Of a stretch of DNA of 64,000 nt, positions 10,025 through 19,973 are shown piece after piece. Under the pieces are notes generated by a model, which saw only the letters and a list, made by a program, of their open reading frames with translations, did no database searches and had not been told where the DNA came from. The stretch is from Serratia symbiotica (GTDB lineage Bacteria > Pseudomonadota > Gammaproteobacteria > Enterobacterales > Enterobacteriaceae): the NCBI RefSeq assembly GCF_000821185.2, contig NZ_CP050855.1:1860001-1924000 (forward strand), read 5' to 3'. Position numbers and translations under genes: made by a program. Numbering within the stretch: the first letter of the stretch is position 1; every line of letters begins with the position of its first letter.

Positions 10025-11061
10025 CACAACGCCGCGTTGTAAAATTGAGCGCTATCGGCATGCATCAGTTGCTCAGTCAATACTTGCTGTTGCTGATTAT
10101 CGCCGTACTCGGTGGCAGTCTGTTGCGGATTCAGCCCCAGCTTGCGGAACAACCGCAGATCCTTGTCTTCTTCCGGGTTAGACGTAGTCAACAGCTTGCA
10201 GCCGTAGAAGATCGAGTTGGCTCCAGCCATAAAGCACATTGCCTGAGTCTGTTCGTTCATCTGTTCGCGCCCCGCAGAGAGACGCACGTAGGAAGCGGGC
10301 ATCATGATGCGCGCCACCGCAATGGTACGGATAAAATCGAACGGATCGATGTCCTCATTGTCCGCCAGTGGAGTACCTTTCACTTTCACCAGCATGTTGA
10401 TCGGTACGCTCTCCGGTGGCTTTGGCAGGTTAGCCAGTTGCACCAGCAGCCCGGCGCGATCGCGTACTGTCTCGCCCAATCCGACAATACCACCGGAGCA
10501 CACTTTAATGCCCGCATCACGCACCTTGTCCAGCGTATCCAAGCGTTCTTGATAGCTGCGGGTAGTGACGATACTGTCGTAAAACTCCGGGGAGGTGTCG
10601 AGGTTATGGTTGTAATAATCCAGCCCGGCCTGCGCCAGCCGTTCGGCCTGGCTACCCTCCAGCATGCCCAGCGTCATACAGGTTTCCATCCCCAGCGCTT
10701 TCACCCCCTGCACCATCTGCTGCAAATACGGCATATCGCGCTCATGGGGGTTTTTCCACGCAGCCCCCATACAGAAGCGGGTAGAACCGGCCGCCTTGGC
10801 CTTGCGGGCGGCCTCCAATACCTGGGCCACCTGCATCAAACGTTCTGACTCCAGGCCGGTTTTATAGCGCGAGCTTTGCGGGCAATATTTGCAATCTTCC
10901 GGGCAGGCCCCCGTCTTGATCGACAGCAACGTGCTGACCTGAACCTGGCGCTGATCAAAGTGCTGGCGGTGTACTGTCTGCGCCTCAAATAACAGCTCAA
11001 GCAACGGTTTATCAAACAGGGCCTGGGCAAGACCCACTGTCCAGTGAATGCGATCGGCCAT
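10024..11061 (-). CDS. bioB: Biotin synthase BioB (radical SAM)
   Basis: BioB inserts sulfur into dethiobiotin using a SAM-cleaving [4Fe-4S] cluster and a sacrificial [2Fe-2S] cluster. The CPEDCKYC motif supplies the SAM-cluster cysteines, and [12 protein letters not shown] and the barrel residues are intact. It is 345 residues (E. coli 346). It is the first gene of bioBFCD, transcribed away from bioA, with the shared BirA operator 54 bp upstream. Confidence 0.97.
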   Translation of the reverse strand: MADRIHWTVGLAQALFDKPLLELLFEAQTVHRQHFDQRQVQVSTLLSIKTGACPEDCKYCPQSSRYKTGLESERLMQVAQVLEAARKAKAAGSTRFCMGAAWKNPHERDMPYLQQMVQGVKALGMETCMTLGMLEGSQAERLAQAGLDYYNHNLDTSPEFYDSIVTTRSYQERLDTLDKVRDAGIKVCSGGIVGLGETVRDRAGLLVQLANLPKPPESVPINMLVKVKGTPLADNEDIDPFDFIRTIAVARIMMPASYVRLSAGREQMNEQTQAMCFMAGANSIFYGCKLLTTSNPEEDKDLRLFRKLGLNPQQTATEYGDNQQQQVLTEQLMHADSAQFYNAAL

Positions 11062-11114
11062 TATGGCGTCTCCAAAACGAATAAAGTGTCGTCAGTGTAA
11101 ATATTGTGGATATA

Positions 11115-11148
11115 CTGTCAACCATTCTTAATTCAAATTGGTTTACAA
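11115..11148. promoter_or_regulatory. BirA operator between bioB and bioA
   Basis: Two 9-bp half sites in inverted order, CTGTCAACC and GGTTTACAA, are separated by 16 bp (11124-11139). This is the architecture of the enterobacterial bio operator, consensus TTGTAAACC-N16-GGTTTACAA. The operator ends 2 bp before the bioA start codon, so biotin-bound BirA could block both divergent promoters. Confidence 0.88.
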
Positions 11149-11150
11149 TC

Positions 11151-12425
11151 ATGTCTGTCACCCAGTCTGACTTGGCGTTCGACCAGCACCATATCTGGCA
11201 CCCCTACACCTCTATGAGCCATCCATTGCCCTGCTATCCGGTTGAAGCAGCCGCTGGCGTTGAGTTGCATCTGGCTGATGGGCGGCGTCTGGTAGATGGC
11301 ATGTCCTCCTGGTGGGCGGCGATCCACGGTTATAACCACCCACAGTTGAACCTGGCTGCCACACAGCAGTTGGAGAAAATGTCGCATGTGATGTTCGGCG
11401 GTATTACCCACCCCGCCGCCATCGCGCTATGCCGTAGGCTGGTGGCGATGACGCCGCAGGCGTTGCAATGCGTATTTTTGGCGGACTCAGGTTCAGTGGC
11501 AGTAGAAGTGGCGTTGAAGATGGCGCTGCAATACTGGCAGGCACGCGGAGAACGGCGGCAGCATATGCTGACCCTGCGCCACGGTTATCATGGCGATACC
11601 TTTGGCGCGATGTCGGTGTGCGATCCCGACAACTCGATGCACCGCTTGTATCAGGGCTTCCTCGCCCAGCATTTGTTTGCCCCTGCGCCGCCGTGCCGCT
11701 TCGATGAAGAGTGGAATGAACAAGACATTGCGCCGTTCGCCGCGTTGCTGCAACAGCACGCTGACGAGGTGGCCGCTGTGATCCTCGAACCCATAGTACA
11801 AGGCGCTGGCGGTATGCGCATCTATCACCCAACCTACCTCAAGCGGGTACGCGAACTATGCGACCATTATCAGGTACTGCTGATAGCCGATGAGATAGCC
11901 ACCGGCTTTGGCCGTACCGGCAAGCTATTTGCCTGTGAGCATGCCGGGGTGGTGCCGGACATTCTCTGCTTGGGCAAAGCGCTGACTGGCGGCTACATGA
12001 CGCTTTCCGCCACCCTGACCAGCCGCCAGGTCGCGGACACCATCAGCAAAGGTGCCGCTGGCTGCTTTATGCACGGGCCAACCTTTATGGGCAACCCGCT
12101 GGCCTGTGCGGTGGCTGAAGCCAGCTTGACGCTACTGGCAGAAAATCGCTGGCAGGCACAGGTAAACGCTATCGAAACGCAGCTTAAACAGCAGTTGTTG
12201 CCCTTGGCTACACAGCCAAAAGTGGCGGATGTACGGGTGTTAGGGGCCATTGGAGTGGTGGAAATGCGCAAACCGGTAGATGTAGCGCAGTTACAGCGCG
12301 AATTCGTCGAGCGCGGAGTGTGGCTACGGCCGTTCGGCACGCTGATTTATCTGATGCCTCCCTACATTATCGAGCCGGAGCCGCTTAGCCGTCTGACTGC
12401 GGCGGTAGCGGCCGCAGTGCGCTGA
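11151..12425 (+). CDS. bioA: 7,8-diaminopelargonate aminotransferase BioA
   Basis: BioA transfers the amino group of SAM to 8-amino-7-oxononanoate. The 424-residue protein has HIWHPYTSM near its N-terminus, [32 protein letters not shown], the PLP aspartate in [13 protein letters not shown] and the PLP lysine in CLGKALTGG. The frame is open from 11106, but the homologous start [12 protein letters not shown] is the ATG at 11151, just past the BirA operator. It is divergent from bioBFCD. Confidence 0.96.
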   Translation: MSVTQSDLAFDQHHIWHPYTSMSHPLPCYPVEAAAGVELHLADGRRLVDGMSSWWAAIHGYNHPQLNLAATQQLEKMSHVMFGGITHPAAIALCRRLVAMTPQALQCVFLADSGSVAVEVALKMALQYWQARGERRQHMLTLRHGYHGDTFGAMSVCDPDNSMHRLYQGFLAQHLFAPAPPCRFDEEWNEQDIAPFAALLQQHADEVAAVILEPIVQGAGGMRIYHPTYLKRVRELCDHYQVLLIADEIATGFGRTGKLFACEHAGVVPDILCLGKALTGGYMTLSATLTSRQVADTISKGAAGCFMHGPTFMGNPLACAVAEASLTLLAENRWQAQVNAIETQLKQQLLPLATQPKVADVRVLGAIGVVEMRKPVDVAQLQREFVERGVWLRPFGTLIYLMPPYIIEPEPLSRLTAAVAAAVR

Positions 12426-12546
12426 AGCAACAGATTCGGCTGCCGATAACCCGCGTCTATAGCCTATTGCCGACGATGGACTTGCATTGTTCTAGCCAAA
12501 CGACCTAACTTAAAAGCTCCATTCTTACCGACAACTGGAGGTCTTT

Positions 12547-13029
12547 ATGGCTTTTCGCTTGTACAGCAACGACTTGCAAGACGGCGCAAAAATGCCCGCG
12601 CAACAGGTATTCAATGGCATGGGCTACCACGGCGGCAACCTATCGCCACACCTGGCCTGGGATGGCGTACCGGAAGGCAGCAAAAGCTTCGTGATCACCC
12701 TTTACGATCCCGATGCCCCAACCGGTTCCGGCTGGTGGCACTGGGTGGTAGCCAATATTCCGCAGGACACGCGTGAATTACCGCAAGGTGCGGGTTCCGG
12801 TAAGGCTTCGCTGCCAGCCGGCGCCATTCAAACCCGTACTGACTTCGGTTCAACCGGTTACGGCGGCGCAGCCCCCCCGCAGGGCGAGAGCCACCGTTAT
12901 CAGTTCATCATACATGCGTTAGACGTAGACAGCATTGAAGTGGATGAAGGTAGTAGCGGGGCGCTGGTGGGCTTTAATGTGCACTTCCACCACCTCGGCA
13001 GCGCCACCCTGACGGTGAAATACACCTGA
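12547..13029 (+). CDS. ybhB: YbhB, Raf kinase inhibitor-like (PEBP) protein
   Basis: This is a phosphatidylethanolamine-binding-protein family member, cytoplasmic in E. coli; its biochemical role is not settled. The 160-residue product carries the PEBP signatures YDPDAPTGSGWWHW and the second conserved block TDFGSTGYGGAAPPQGESHRY. It follows bioA in the same direction as in E. coli, 121 bp away, with a clear GGAGG site before the ATG. A short GC stem (13048-13063) lies just past its stop. Confidence 0.93.
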   Translation: MAFRLYSNDLQDGAKMPAQQVFNGMGYHGGNLSPHLAWDGVPEGSKSFVITLYDPDAPTGSGWWHWVVANIPQDTRELPQGAGSGKASLPAGAIQTRTDFGSTGYGGAAPPQGESHRYQFIIHALDVDSIEVDEGSSGALVGFNVHFHHLGSATLTVKYT

Positions 13030-13334
13030 TTTTCCGCCAGTAAAAAGGGCGCATGGCTGCGCCTCAGGCTGCTGACAAAGTGCTGTCAGATCCGGTAGCG
13101 GTAACTTAACCACCTCATCATGGCAATATAAATCAATAAGTTAAGCATCATCAACTCTCGAATAGGAGGCGGGTTCGCTCCCGCCGACCTCTCACACCTT
13201 CAACGACTTCCCTTTCCCATCAGCATTATTATCCAAGTAACGTCATGCTCTCTCTTTTTGTCATCATCTCATGCGCTACGGCTGCTTTTGTATGTCGCTT
13301 TTATCGGTCAATATCAGTTCTGTGCTGAATAATC
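13030..13334. other. Intergenic stretch before the IS-bounded island
   Basis: Apart from a short stem after ybhB and the intron-end-like hairpin at 13155-13200, I see no gene or known element here. In E. coli the gene after ybhB is ybhC; no trace of it is visible. Confidence 0.5.
13155..13200 (-). mobile_element. Sequence resembling a group II intron 3' end (domain VI-like)
   Basis: On the minus strand a GC hairpin (GGCGGGAGCGAACCCGCC) is preceded by GTGTGAGAGGTC and followed by TCCTATTCGAG. This layout resembles domain VI and the 3' boundary of bacterial group II introns. No domain V hairpin is visible just upstream, so the call is tentative. It gains weight from a 5'-end-like segment on the same strand at 15927-16085. 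Confidence 0.3.
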
Positions 13335-13770
13335 GAGAGCGTTTAGAATTCTGTGTCACGTTAAAAATCATTACTGTAATAGTCTAATCGCCGCTGCCCG
13401 GCATATTCACCGGGAAAAAGATGCTACTTATGGTAGTCGACGAATGTGTACTGAACGCCGGGAGCAGGGTTTTACCCTTGGCCGCTGGAAAGTCCCACAG
13501 GTGAAAGGGATTTTTTGCAGTATGAGTCGCGGTGGGAACTGCCTGGATAATGCGCTGACGGAGAGATTTTTTCGTAGCCTGAAATCAGATCGAGTGAACT
13601 GGCGTCGTTAAGAAAGTCGGTGTGCAGGAGCGCGGGACGTGATGGAATACCTCTTATTTTATCACAGCCGTCAGCGTCATTATCGCCTGGGAAATATCAG
13701 CCCGGATGAGTATGAGCATCGCTTAAAGAATATATCTGAAAAAGTATCCGGTTTGAGTTGACCGTTACAC
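13335..13770 (+). mobile_element. Internally deleted IS3-family element, copy 1
   Basis: A decayed IS3-type transposase reading frame is visible: an HTH_21-like part (IHREKDATYGSR), then a jump straight to SMSRGGNCLDNALTERFFRSLKS, then YHSRQRHYRLGNISPDEYEHRL near the C-terminus. The catalytic core between these parts is missing, and there are stops after RR in the C-terminal half, so it cannot encode an active enzyme. A second copy with the same internal junction lies at 15476-15926 in the same orientation. Confidence 0.8.
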
Positions 13771-13811
13771 GTCAAAATTAGCCATCACATGCTCTCTGTA
13801 AAAGAACAATT

Positions 13812-14705
13812 TTACAAAATGATCAATATCTTGAATACATGATCTAATAACCTGGTTAGCGTCTTAGGCTGAGAGACAATCAATGGAAATCCGTTATCCT
13901 GCACTACGTCTTTATCTTCCAAGCGGAAACCATGTTTTTTTCCGGTTTCTGTTACATAGAACACACCATCTTTATTGATTACATCCGGCTCATCAGCTTT
14001 AAAAGTCACCTCGCTGGCGGTGTTAACAATAAAATTATTCTGTCCCTGACTTACATAGGTGGAGAACTTAGTGGCCTGACTCTGATGCGCAGTAGTTTTA
14101 TTTTGACCGAAGTTGTTCACAATTGACTCCAGATATTCGAAATTAGCTTTATGACTAAAAGAGTAACCGGAATCAAGCTCATATTTCAGAAAGCCCGGAT
14201 CCAGTACAGAGCGGGAAACATTACCACTATTGAGAATGCGTAAAGCGGTAGCCGCATCCTTTTGAGTAAATTCAATTGTTTGTTTATGCCCGGCTTTATC
14301 ATAGGTATTACCGGTATTAAGGTTACCCGATTCGCTACCAAACTTCCTGTATTTTCCCAAATCACGCGCTAAATCGTCTACATAGCGAAGGTCAGTTCCC
14401 TGATCTTGTGCCTGCGCGTAGAGATCTGACAACATATTGCGATCGCCCTGGGTCAGGAAGTTCACTGCATTCATGCCCGATGCTTCTTTCGTTAATTGTG
14501 TCTGCACCGGCGGGATGGTGTTTGTGTTGCCAAACAGACGGGAGATCATCAGCCCCTGACCACTTATCTTCGTTTGGCCCGAAAAGGTTGATTGTGCTAG
14601 CGTGGCACGGCTTGCTACGGCAGGCGGGGAGCCGGTTGTTTTAGCAACGTTACCCAATGTGCTTTTTACATCGCTACTAACATTGGTTGATTTTTCGACT
14701 TTCAT
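13812..14705 (-). CDS. Unrecognised Ser/Thr/Asn-rich protein, possibly a secreted effector
   Basis: I do not recognise this 297-residue protein. The first ~60 residues are polar and low-complexity, rich in Ser, Thr and Val, with no hydrophobic signal peptide. A more structured part follows, with NFLTQGDRNMLSDLYAQAQD, LRYVDDLARDLGKYRKFG and later NKDGVFYVTETGKKHGFRLED. A polar disordered N-terminus is common in type III effectors, but that role is only an inference and no secretion genes are in view. The start is placed at the ATG at 14705; a GTG at 14717 is possible but leaves no room for the GGAG. The coding sequence looks AT-richer than flanking genes and ends 41 bp from an IS3 copy, so the C-terminus may be altered. 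Confidence 0.6.
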   Translation of the reverse strand: MKVEKSTNVSSDVKSTLGNVAKTTGSPPAVASRATLAQSTFSGQTKISGQGLMISRLFGNTNTIPPVQTQLTKEASGMNAVNFLTQGDRNMLSDLYAQAQDQGTDLRYVDDLARDLGKYRKFGSESGNLNTGNTYDKAGHKQTIEFTQKDAATALRILNSGNVSRSVLDPGFLKYELDSGYSFSHKANFEYLESIVNNFGQNKTTAHQSQATKFSTYVSQGQNNFIVNTASEVTFKADEPDVINKDGVFYVTETGKKHGFRLEDKDVVQDNGFPLIVSQPKTLTRLLDHVFKILIIL

Positions 14706-14824
14706 AATTTGGTTCACTCCAGCCTGTTTAAAAATTATTTGGCACTTAGCGATTAGTAGCTATATGTATAGGTGATATTTTCCTGACGTGAAGGCTTAAG
14801 TCGCGAACTAGGTGTGCATGATTT

Positions 14825-15208
14825 CTATTCCTGCTCCGTTATCGAAGGTAAACTATTAAAATCAGGGGTGGCCGAAGTTGATCCACTCGTTACGCCCCTA
14901 CACAGGGATGGAGCGGCAGTATATGGGCGGTAATAGCAGAGTTGTACTGTGTCAGTCAATGAAACTGGATAAGCGGCAATTGAATAGGCAACGCTAGACA
15001 GAGTATTAGGTTTGTTAACTGTGGCAGACGAGAAATTTGATGGGGAAAGAATAAAAAAGGTGATGGCTGGCATGCCGCGTCCATCCGAAAGGACAGTGAA
15101 CATTTTCGCAGCGGCTGTTTTAGAGATAGAATTTGTTGCCGCTGAGGTCGGCAGCGAGGCCATTGATGCTGCAACCAGCAGGGACAAAGAAACTAACTGC
15201 TTATTCAT
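14825..15208 (-). CDS. Small secreted protein of unknown function
   Basis: A 127-residue product starts with a classic Sec signal peptide (MNKQLVSLSLLVAASMASLP, cleavage likely after TSA-A near residue 24). The mature part is short and polar, with two cysteines in VQLCYYRPYTAAPSLCRG that could form a disulfide. I cannot name its family. It lies 119 bp upstream of the unknown gene at 13812-14705, in the same direction, inside the segment bounded by two IS3 copies, so both may have arrived together. A periplasmic or surface location is inferred from the signal peptide. Confidence 0.6.
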   Translation of the reverse strand: MNKQLVSLSLLVAASMASLPTSAATNSISKTAAAKMFTVLSDGRGMPAITFFILSPSNFSSATVNKPNTLSSVAYSIAAYPVSLTDTVQLCYYRPYTAAPSLCRGVTSGSTSATPDFNSLPSITEQE

Positions 15209-15475
15209 GTAAATATCCTGAATCCATTTAGTTTTTAGTCATTAAAAACGGACGTGCAGGGGTTACTTCTCGCAGCACATTCCCTGCATTAACCAGTAGC
15301 TTCATCGGCGCAGTGTAAGGAGTACCGATTGTGCAACTGCCGGGTTGTAGCATGTTTCACACCTTAACGAGAGCAACGGCAGCGAAGTGGAAAGCTTTAG
15401 GAAAAATGTTGCAAAAGGATAAAATAATCGTAGATACGGGAGTGTAAAAAGATCGTAAGCACACGGTGAACTTAA

Positions 15476-15926
15476 GAGTGTTCAGAATGCTGTGCCACGT
15501 TAAAAATCATTATTGTAATGGCCCAATCGCCGCTGCCCGGCATATTCACCGGAAAAATGATGCTACTTACGGTAGTCGACGGAGGTGTACCGAAAACTGG
15601 CAGCAGGGTTTTACCGTCGGCCGCTGGAAAATACGGCAGGTGAATGGGATCTTTTGCAGTATGAGTCGCGGTGGGAACGGCCTGGATAATGCGCTGACGG
15701 AGAGATTTTTCCGTAGCCTAAAATCAGAGTGAGTGAACTGGCGTCGTGAAGAAAGTCGGAGTGAAAGAACGCGGGACGTGATGGATTACCTGTATTAGCT
15801 CAGACCTGATCTGACAGTTACCGCTTATTTTATCACAGCCGTCGGCACCATTATCGCCTCTGGGAAATATCAGCCCGGATGAGTATAAGCATCGCTTAAA
15901 GTGTCCGGTTTCAGTTGACCGTTACA
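15476..15926 (+). mobile_element. Internally deleted IS3-family element, copy 2
   Basis: This copy matches copy 1 (13335-13770) over its length and has the same internal junction, HTH_21-like sequence running directly into SMSRGGNGLDNALTERFFRSLKSE. It carries a stop after KSE and about 30 extra bases near 15793-15822 that copy 1 lacks. It is non-functional. The two copies are direct repeats that bound a 1.7-kb segment with two unknown genes. Confidence 0.8.
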
Positions 15927-16085
15927 ACCGCATCACCCCACTGTCATGCCTAAGCCGCTTCCTGTTCGTCAGGCCAGCATTTTGCTTTCAGCTTTCTTTA
16001 GATCCCACCTTGCGATGAGCACCTGGCTGTTCAGCTAACCCTTCCCCTCATCAGGTGTGTAGAGGACTTTCACCTCCCAGTTGCC
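15927..16085 (-). mobile_element. Probable group II intron 5' fragment
   Basis: Read on the minus strand, the segment contains GGGAGGTGAAAGTCCTCTAC, then AGCTGAACAGCC, AAAGCTGAAAGCAAAA and CTGACGAACAGGAAGCGGC. This order resembles the 5' end and domain I of bacterial group II introns from memory of such sequences. It directly abuts the end of IS3 copy 2. No reverse transcriptase gene remains, so the element is a remnant. Confidence 0.45.
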
Positions 16086-16133
16086 CTTTAACCCCCACAG
16101 TCAAAGGACAGCGCCCGCCAAGGCGCATTAGAA

Positions 16134-16166
16134 ACAAACCCTAGAAAGACATCATCTGGGGTTTGT
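16134..16166 (-). terminator. Probable terminator downstream of pgl
   Basis: ACAAACCC (16134-16141) pairs with GGGTTTGT (16159-16166) across a loop. On the minus strand the hairpin is followed by TTTC, a weak T tract. It lies 35 bp after the pgl stop. Confidence 0.5.
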
Positions 16167-16200
16167 CTCAATCTGGAGCGCATTGCTGCGCCTTCGTCGG

Positions 16201-17196
16201 TTATTGCGCCAATACGCTCACCCACATCGGGCCTTTGCCCACCGGATAACGCGCCAGCGTACTCAGTTTGCCGCTGCTTTGGTCAATCTCATGCACCACA
16301 ATATGGCCAGACTGCTGACAGGCCGAAATTACGAAGCGACCGCTGTGGTCGATGTTGAAGCCGCGCGGCTGCACTTCGGTTGGATGATGACCAACCACCG
16401 ACAGCGTGCTGCCGTCTGCGGAAATGCTAAAGATAGTCAGAATACTCGCAGTGCGCTCGCTGGTATACAGGAAGCGGCCATTTGGCGTGATATGAATATC
16501 CGCCGCCCAGCGCGTGCCAGCAAACCCCACCGGCATGATGTCCAGCGTTTGCGTCACACGGTATTTGCTGCCATTTTCCGAGATGGTCAACACGTCCACC
16601 GTACCGTCTAACTCGTTCACACAGTAGGCATACTTGCCGTTAGGGTAGAACGCCATATGCCGTGGGCCAGCACCAGTGGCAGTGTTTACGGCTTCCTGCA
16701 CATGCGTCGTCAATTGGCCGTCCAAGCCAAGGTTGAACAAACGGATGCGGTCTTCCTTCAAGCAAGGCACCAGCAAGCGTTGATTAGCCGGATCGATATT
16801 GGCAGAGTGCGGTGTAATCGGGCCGTCGATCTGCTGGATAGGTGCCGTTACCACGCCGTCATGACCAATCTGGCTGACGCTGACGCAATTGCCGCTGTAG
16901 GAGACAGAAAACAGGTAGCGCCCCAGCAAATCGGTGGAAATATAGCTTGGGCTACCCGGCAACGGTGCTATACCAGCCTGGCATAACGTACCGTCCGCCT
17001 GAATGCGGTAGCTGACAATGCTAAATAGTGGGCGCACGCCGACATACAAATGGCTTTTATCTGGGTGGATGGCCATCGGTTGCCCTTGCCCCGGCACATC
17101 AACAGTCTGTAGCAGCGCCAGCGCGCCAGCATCGTCCAACTGCCAGACATGAATTTGCTGGCTTTCCGGGCTGCCAACATAAACAACTTGCTTCAT
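16201..17196 (-). CDS. pgl: 6-phosphogluconolactonase Pgl
   Basis: Pgl hydrolyses 6-phosphogluconolactone in the oxidative pentose phosphate pathway. The 331-residue protein (same length as E. coli Pgl) is of the seven-bladed beta-propeller lactonase type. It begins [18 protein letters not shown] and shows [19 protein letters not shown] and [16 protein letters not shown]. It is divergent from ybhA, as in E. coli, and ends next to the accessory island. Confidence 0.95.
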   Translation of the reverse strand: MKQVVYVGSPESQQIHVWQLDDAGALALLQTVDVPGQGQPMAIHPDKSHLYVGVRPLFSIVSYRIQADGTLCQAGIAPLPGSPSYISTDLLGRYLFSVSYSGNCVSVSQIGHDGVVTAPIQQIDGPITPHSANIDPANQRLLVPCLKEDRIRLFNLGLDGQLTTHVQEAVNTATGAGPRHMAFYPNGKYAYCVNELDGTVDVLTISENGSKYRVTQTLDIMPVGFAGTRWAADIHITPNGRFLYTSERTASILTIFSISADGSTLSVVGHHPTEVQPRGFNIDHSGRFVISACQQSGHIVVHEIDQSSGKLSTLARYPVGKGPMWVSVLAQ

Positions 17197-17371
17197 TTAT
17201 TCTCCTTGCAAGGATAAAAGATAAACCGATTCAGTTGCTCGGTTTCCCTGACTTATTTTTACATCGACGACCTAACAGCCCTGTTGTTCACCTGAAATCT
17301 ACGCAGTTTTATCCCTCACTTATCCGGTGTACTATCAGGTTAGTTTTGTCGCTAACAATAATGGGATCCCT

Positions 17372-18196
17372 ATGAACTACCGTGTTATCGCCCTCGATCT
17401 GGACGGCACCTTGCTGGATAACCAAAAACGCATTTTGCCGCAGTCACTGGCTGCGCTGGCGGAAGCGCGCGCCGCCGGTGTCGAGGTGGTGGTGGTCACG
17501 GGTCGCCACCATATCGCCATCCATCCGTTCTATCAAGCGTTGCAGATAACAACCCCGGCCATCTGCTGCAATGGCACCTATCTGTATGACTTTCAGCAGA
17601 AAAAAGTGTTGGCAGCCGATCCACTGCCGCAAGACCAGGCCAGGCTAGTGCTGCAAATGCTGAAACAGAGCGATATCAACGCTCTGATGTATGTGGATGA
17701 TGCCATGCTGTATCAGGTGCCAAGCAGCAATGTTATCCGTTCGCTGGCCTGGGCAGAGACATTGCCAAAGGCACAACGGCCAACGCTACAGCAGGTTAAC
17801 AGCCTGGCTCAGGCCGCTGACGAAGCACAATCCATTTGGAAATTTGCCCTCTCGCACGCGGATATCCCGGCGCTGCGCCACTTTGCCGAGGCGCTGGAAA
17901 AAGAACTGGGGTTAGCCTGCGAGTGGTCGTGGCACGATCAGGTAGATATCGCCAAAAGTGGTAACAGTAAGGGCAAACGCCTTCAACAATGGGTTAGCGC
18001 CCAGGGCTTGAGCATGGATCAGGTGGTGGCGTTTGGGGATAACTATAACGACCTCAGTATGTTGGAGGCGGTCGGTTTGGGGGTAGCGATGGGCAATGCC
18101 GATGACGCGATCAAAGCGCGTGCTGATCTGACCATCGCCGATCACATGCAGCCCGGCATCGCCGAGGTGATCCGCACGCGGGTGTTGGGGCAGTAA
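17372..18196 (+). CDS. ybhA: HAD-family phosphatase YbhA (pyridoxal phosphate phosphatase type)
   Basis: A Cof-type haloacid dehalogenase phosphatase; E. coli YbhA dephosphorylates pyridoxal 5'-phosphate and some sugar phosphates. Motif I is DLDGTLLDNQ near residue 8, motif II VVVVTGRH, motif III a lysine in SGNSKGKRL and motif IV FGDNYNDLSML. The frame opens at 17327, but MNYRVIALDLDG at 17372 is the homologous start, giving 274 residues. It is convergent with modC, 19 bp apart. Confidence 0.92.
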   Translation: MNYRVIALDLDGTLLDNQKRILPQSLAALAEARAAGVEVVVVTGRHHIAIHPFYQALQITTPAICCNGTYLYDFQQKKVLAADPLPQDQARLVLQMLKQSDINALMYVDDAMLYQVPSSNVIRSLAWAETLPKAQRPTLQQVNSLAQAADEAQSIWKFALSHADIPALRHFAEALEKELGLACEWSWHDQVDIAKSGNSKGKRLQQWVSAQGLSMDQVVAFGDNYNDLSMLEAVGLGVAMGNADDAIKARADLTIADHMQPGIAEVIRTRVLGQ

Positions 18197-18215
18197 AATT
18201 TTGTCTCCCACATTT

Positions 18216-19283
18216 TCAGCGTAGCTCGCGGCTGATGGCGACACTTTTCACCAGCGCATACAACCACTTTCCGGGGCAGATCGCCAGTTCGTCACGCGCC
18301 CAGGGCGTGATACAGGCCCACAGCACATGTTCCCCCAGCGCCAACTTCACTTCAACCTGGCCGTTAACCTCCATGCACTCACTCACCTTCGCCAACAATA
18401 CATTGCGGATGCTGCTGTTGATCGGCGGTTGCAACACCAGCGATACTTCGGCGGCGTTGATACGGATGCGCAGTTGGCTGCCCAACGCGGCGTCGATGCC
18501 GCTAATCCACAAGCGCTGTTCACCGAGAGCCAGCGCGCTCATGGCGTAGCGCGGATGATGTTCGACTACGCTGACGAGCAGCACGCTGTTCTGATCCTCA
18601 CGTTGCAACCATGGACGCAGTACGCTGCTGGCCCAAACCGCCTCCAGGCTGCCAAACGCCCGCACTTGACCGCGATCCAGCACCATCACCTGTTCGGCCA
18701 AGCGCAAGATCTCATCCATACTGTGGCTGACATAGAGAATGGGAATATTGACGTCCTGTGCCAGTCGCTCCAAATACGGCAATAGCTCGCGCTTGCGCGG
18801 CAGATCTAACGAGGCCAACGGCTCGTCCATCAGCAACAATTCCGGTGCCGTTAATAGGGCACGGCCAATCGCCACCCGCTGCTTTTCGCCGCCGGACAAC
18901 GTGAGCGGCAACCTGTGTAACAACGGCCCGATGCCTAACAGTTCCACGATGTCATTCAACTGGGTACGCATGCCAGCCGCCATGCCATATTGCAAGTTGC
19001 CGCGTACTCGATAATGCGGGAACAAGCGAGCATCCTGAAACACATAGCCGATGCGGCGTTTTTCCGGCGGCAAACATACCCCGCTGACGGTGTCCACCAA
19101 TGAGCGACCGTTGAGCGCAATACGTCCCTGCTGCACACGCGCCAAGCCAGCAATCGCATTAATTAATGAGGTTTTACCTGCCCCAGACAAACCGAAGATA
19201 GCGGTAACACCCTGTGCTGGCAGATCGGCGCAGATATCCAGTTCGAGGTCGCCCAGCCGCTGTGAAAAATCCAGCTCCAGCAT
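18216..19283 (-). CDS. modC: Molybdate ABC transporter ATP-binding protein ModC
   Basis: ModC is the ATPase of the molybdate importer. It has Walker [11 protein letters not shown], signature [14 protein letters not shown], Walker [13 protein letters not shown], and a C-terminal TOBE/Mop domain from about residue 290 that binds molybdate. The 355 residues are normal (E. coli 352). It directly abuts modB. The operon supplies molybdate for the cofactor built by the moa genes at the left of the window. Confidence 0.96.
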   Translation of the reverse strand: MLELDFSQRLGDLELDICADLPAQGVTAIFGLSGAGKTSLINAIAGLARVQQGRIALNGRSLVDTVSGVCLPPEKRRIGYVFQDARLFPHYRVRGNLQYGMAAGMRTQLNDIVELLGIGPLLHRLPLTLSGGEKQRVAIGRALLTAPELLLMDEPLASLDLPRKRELLPYLERLAQDVNIPILYVSHSMDEILRLAEQVMVLDRGQVRAFGSLEAVWASSVLRPWLQREDQNSVLLVSVVEHHPRYAMSALALGEQRLWISGIDAALGSQLRIRINAAEVSLVLQPPINSSIRNVLLAKVSECMEVNGQVEVKLALGEHVLWACITPWARDELAICPGKWLYALVKSVAISRELR

Positions 19284-19973
19284 TTATATCCCCATCCGGT
19301 TACGGCTCCAGCGAGCCAGCCACTCGGACACCATCAGCGCAACCAGCGACAGCACGATGGCGATCACACACAGGCGCGCGGCGGCAGTTTCCGCCCCCGG
19401 TGTTTCAATCAAGGTGTATATCGCCAAGGGAAGGGTACGGGTCTCGCCGGGAACGTTGGAAACAAAGGTAATAGTGGCGCCAAATTCACCCAGCGAGCGG
19501 GCGAAGGCCAATACCACGCCGACGATCACACCGGGCAAAGACAACGGCAACGTGATGGTGAAAAATACCCGCCACGGGGTGGCTCCCAGCGTACGCGCCG
19601 CCTGCTCCAACCTGATGTCCACCGCCTCCAACGCTAGCCGGATGGCGCGCACCATCAACGGAAACGCCACCACAGCAGAAGCCAACGCCGCCCCACGCCA
19701 ACTAAAGCTGAAGCTGAAACCGAACCAGTCATACAGTTTCTCACCTATCACGCCACGCCGCCCCATGGCGATCAACAGCATGTAACCCACCACCACCGGC
19801 GGTAACACCAGCGGCAGGTGGATAACCCCCTCCAGTAGCGCTTTGCCGGGAAACTGGCAGCGCACCAGGAGCCAAGCCATAAGAATGCCAAATGGCAGGC
19901 TACAGATCACCGCTAACACAGACACTTGCAAGCTCAGTTCAACCGCCTGCCACTCGTACTCACTCAGCATCAT
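19284..19973 (-). CDS. modB: Molybdate ABC transporter permease ModB
   Basis: This inner-membrane channel of the molybdate importer has about five transmembrane helices and the ABC-permease EAA loop (RLEQAARTLGATPWRVFFTI...LP) that contacts ModC. Its 229 residues equal the E. coli length. It overlaps modA by 4 bp (ATGA) and is followed without a gap by modC. Confidence 0.96.
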   Translation of the reverse strand: MMLSEYEWQAVELSLQVSVLAVICSLPFGILMAWLLVRCQFPGKALLEGVIHLPLVLPPVVVGYMLLIAMGRRGVIGEKLYDWFGFSFSFSWRGAALASAVVAFPLMVRAIRLALEAVDIRLEQAARTLGATPWRVFFTITLPLSLPGVIVGVVLAFARSLGEFGATITFVSNVPGETRTLPLAIYTLIETPGAETAAARLCVIAIVLSLVALMVSEWLARWSRNRMGI

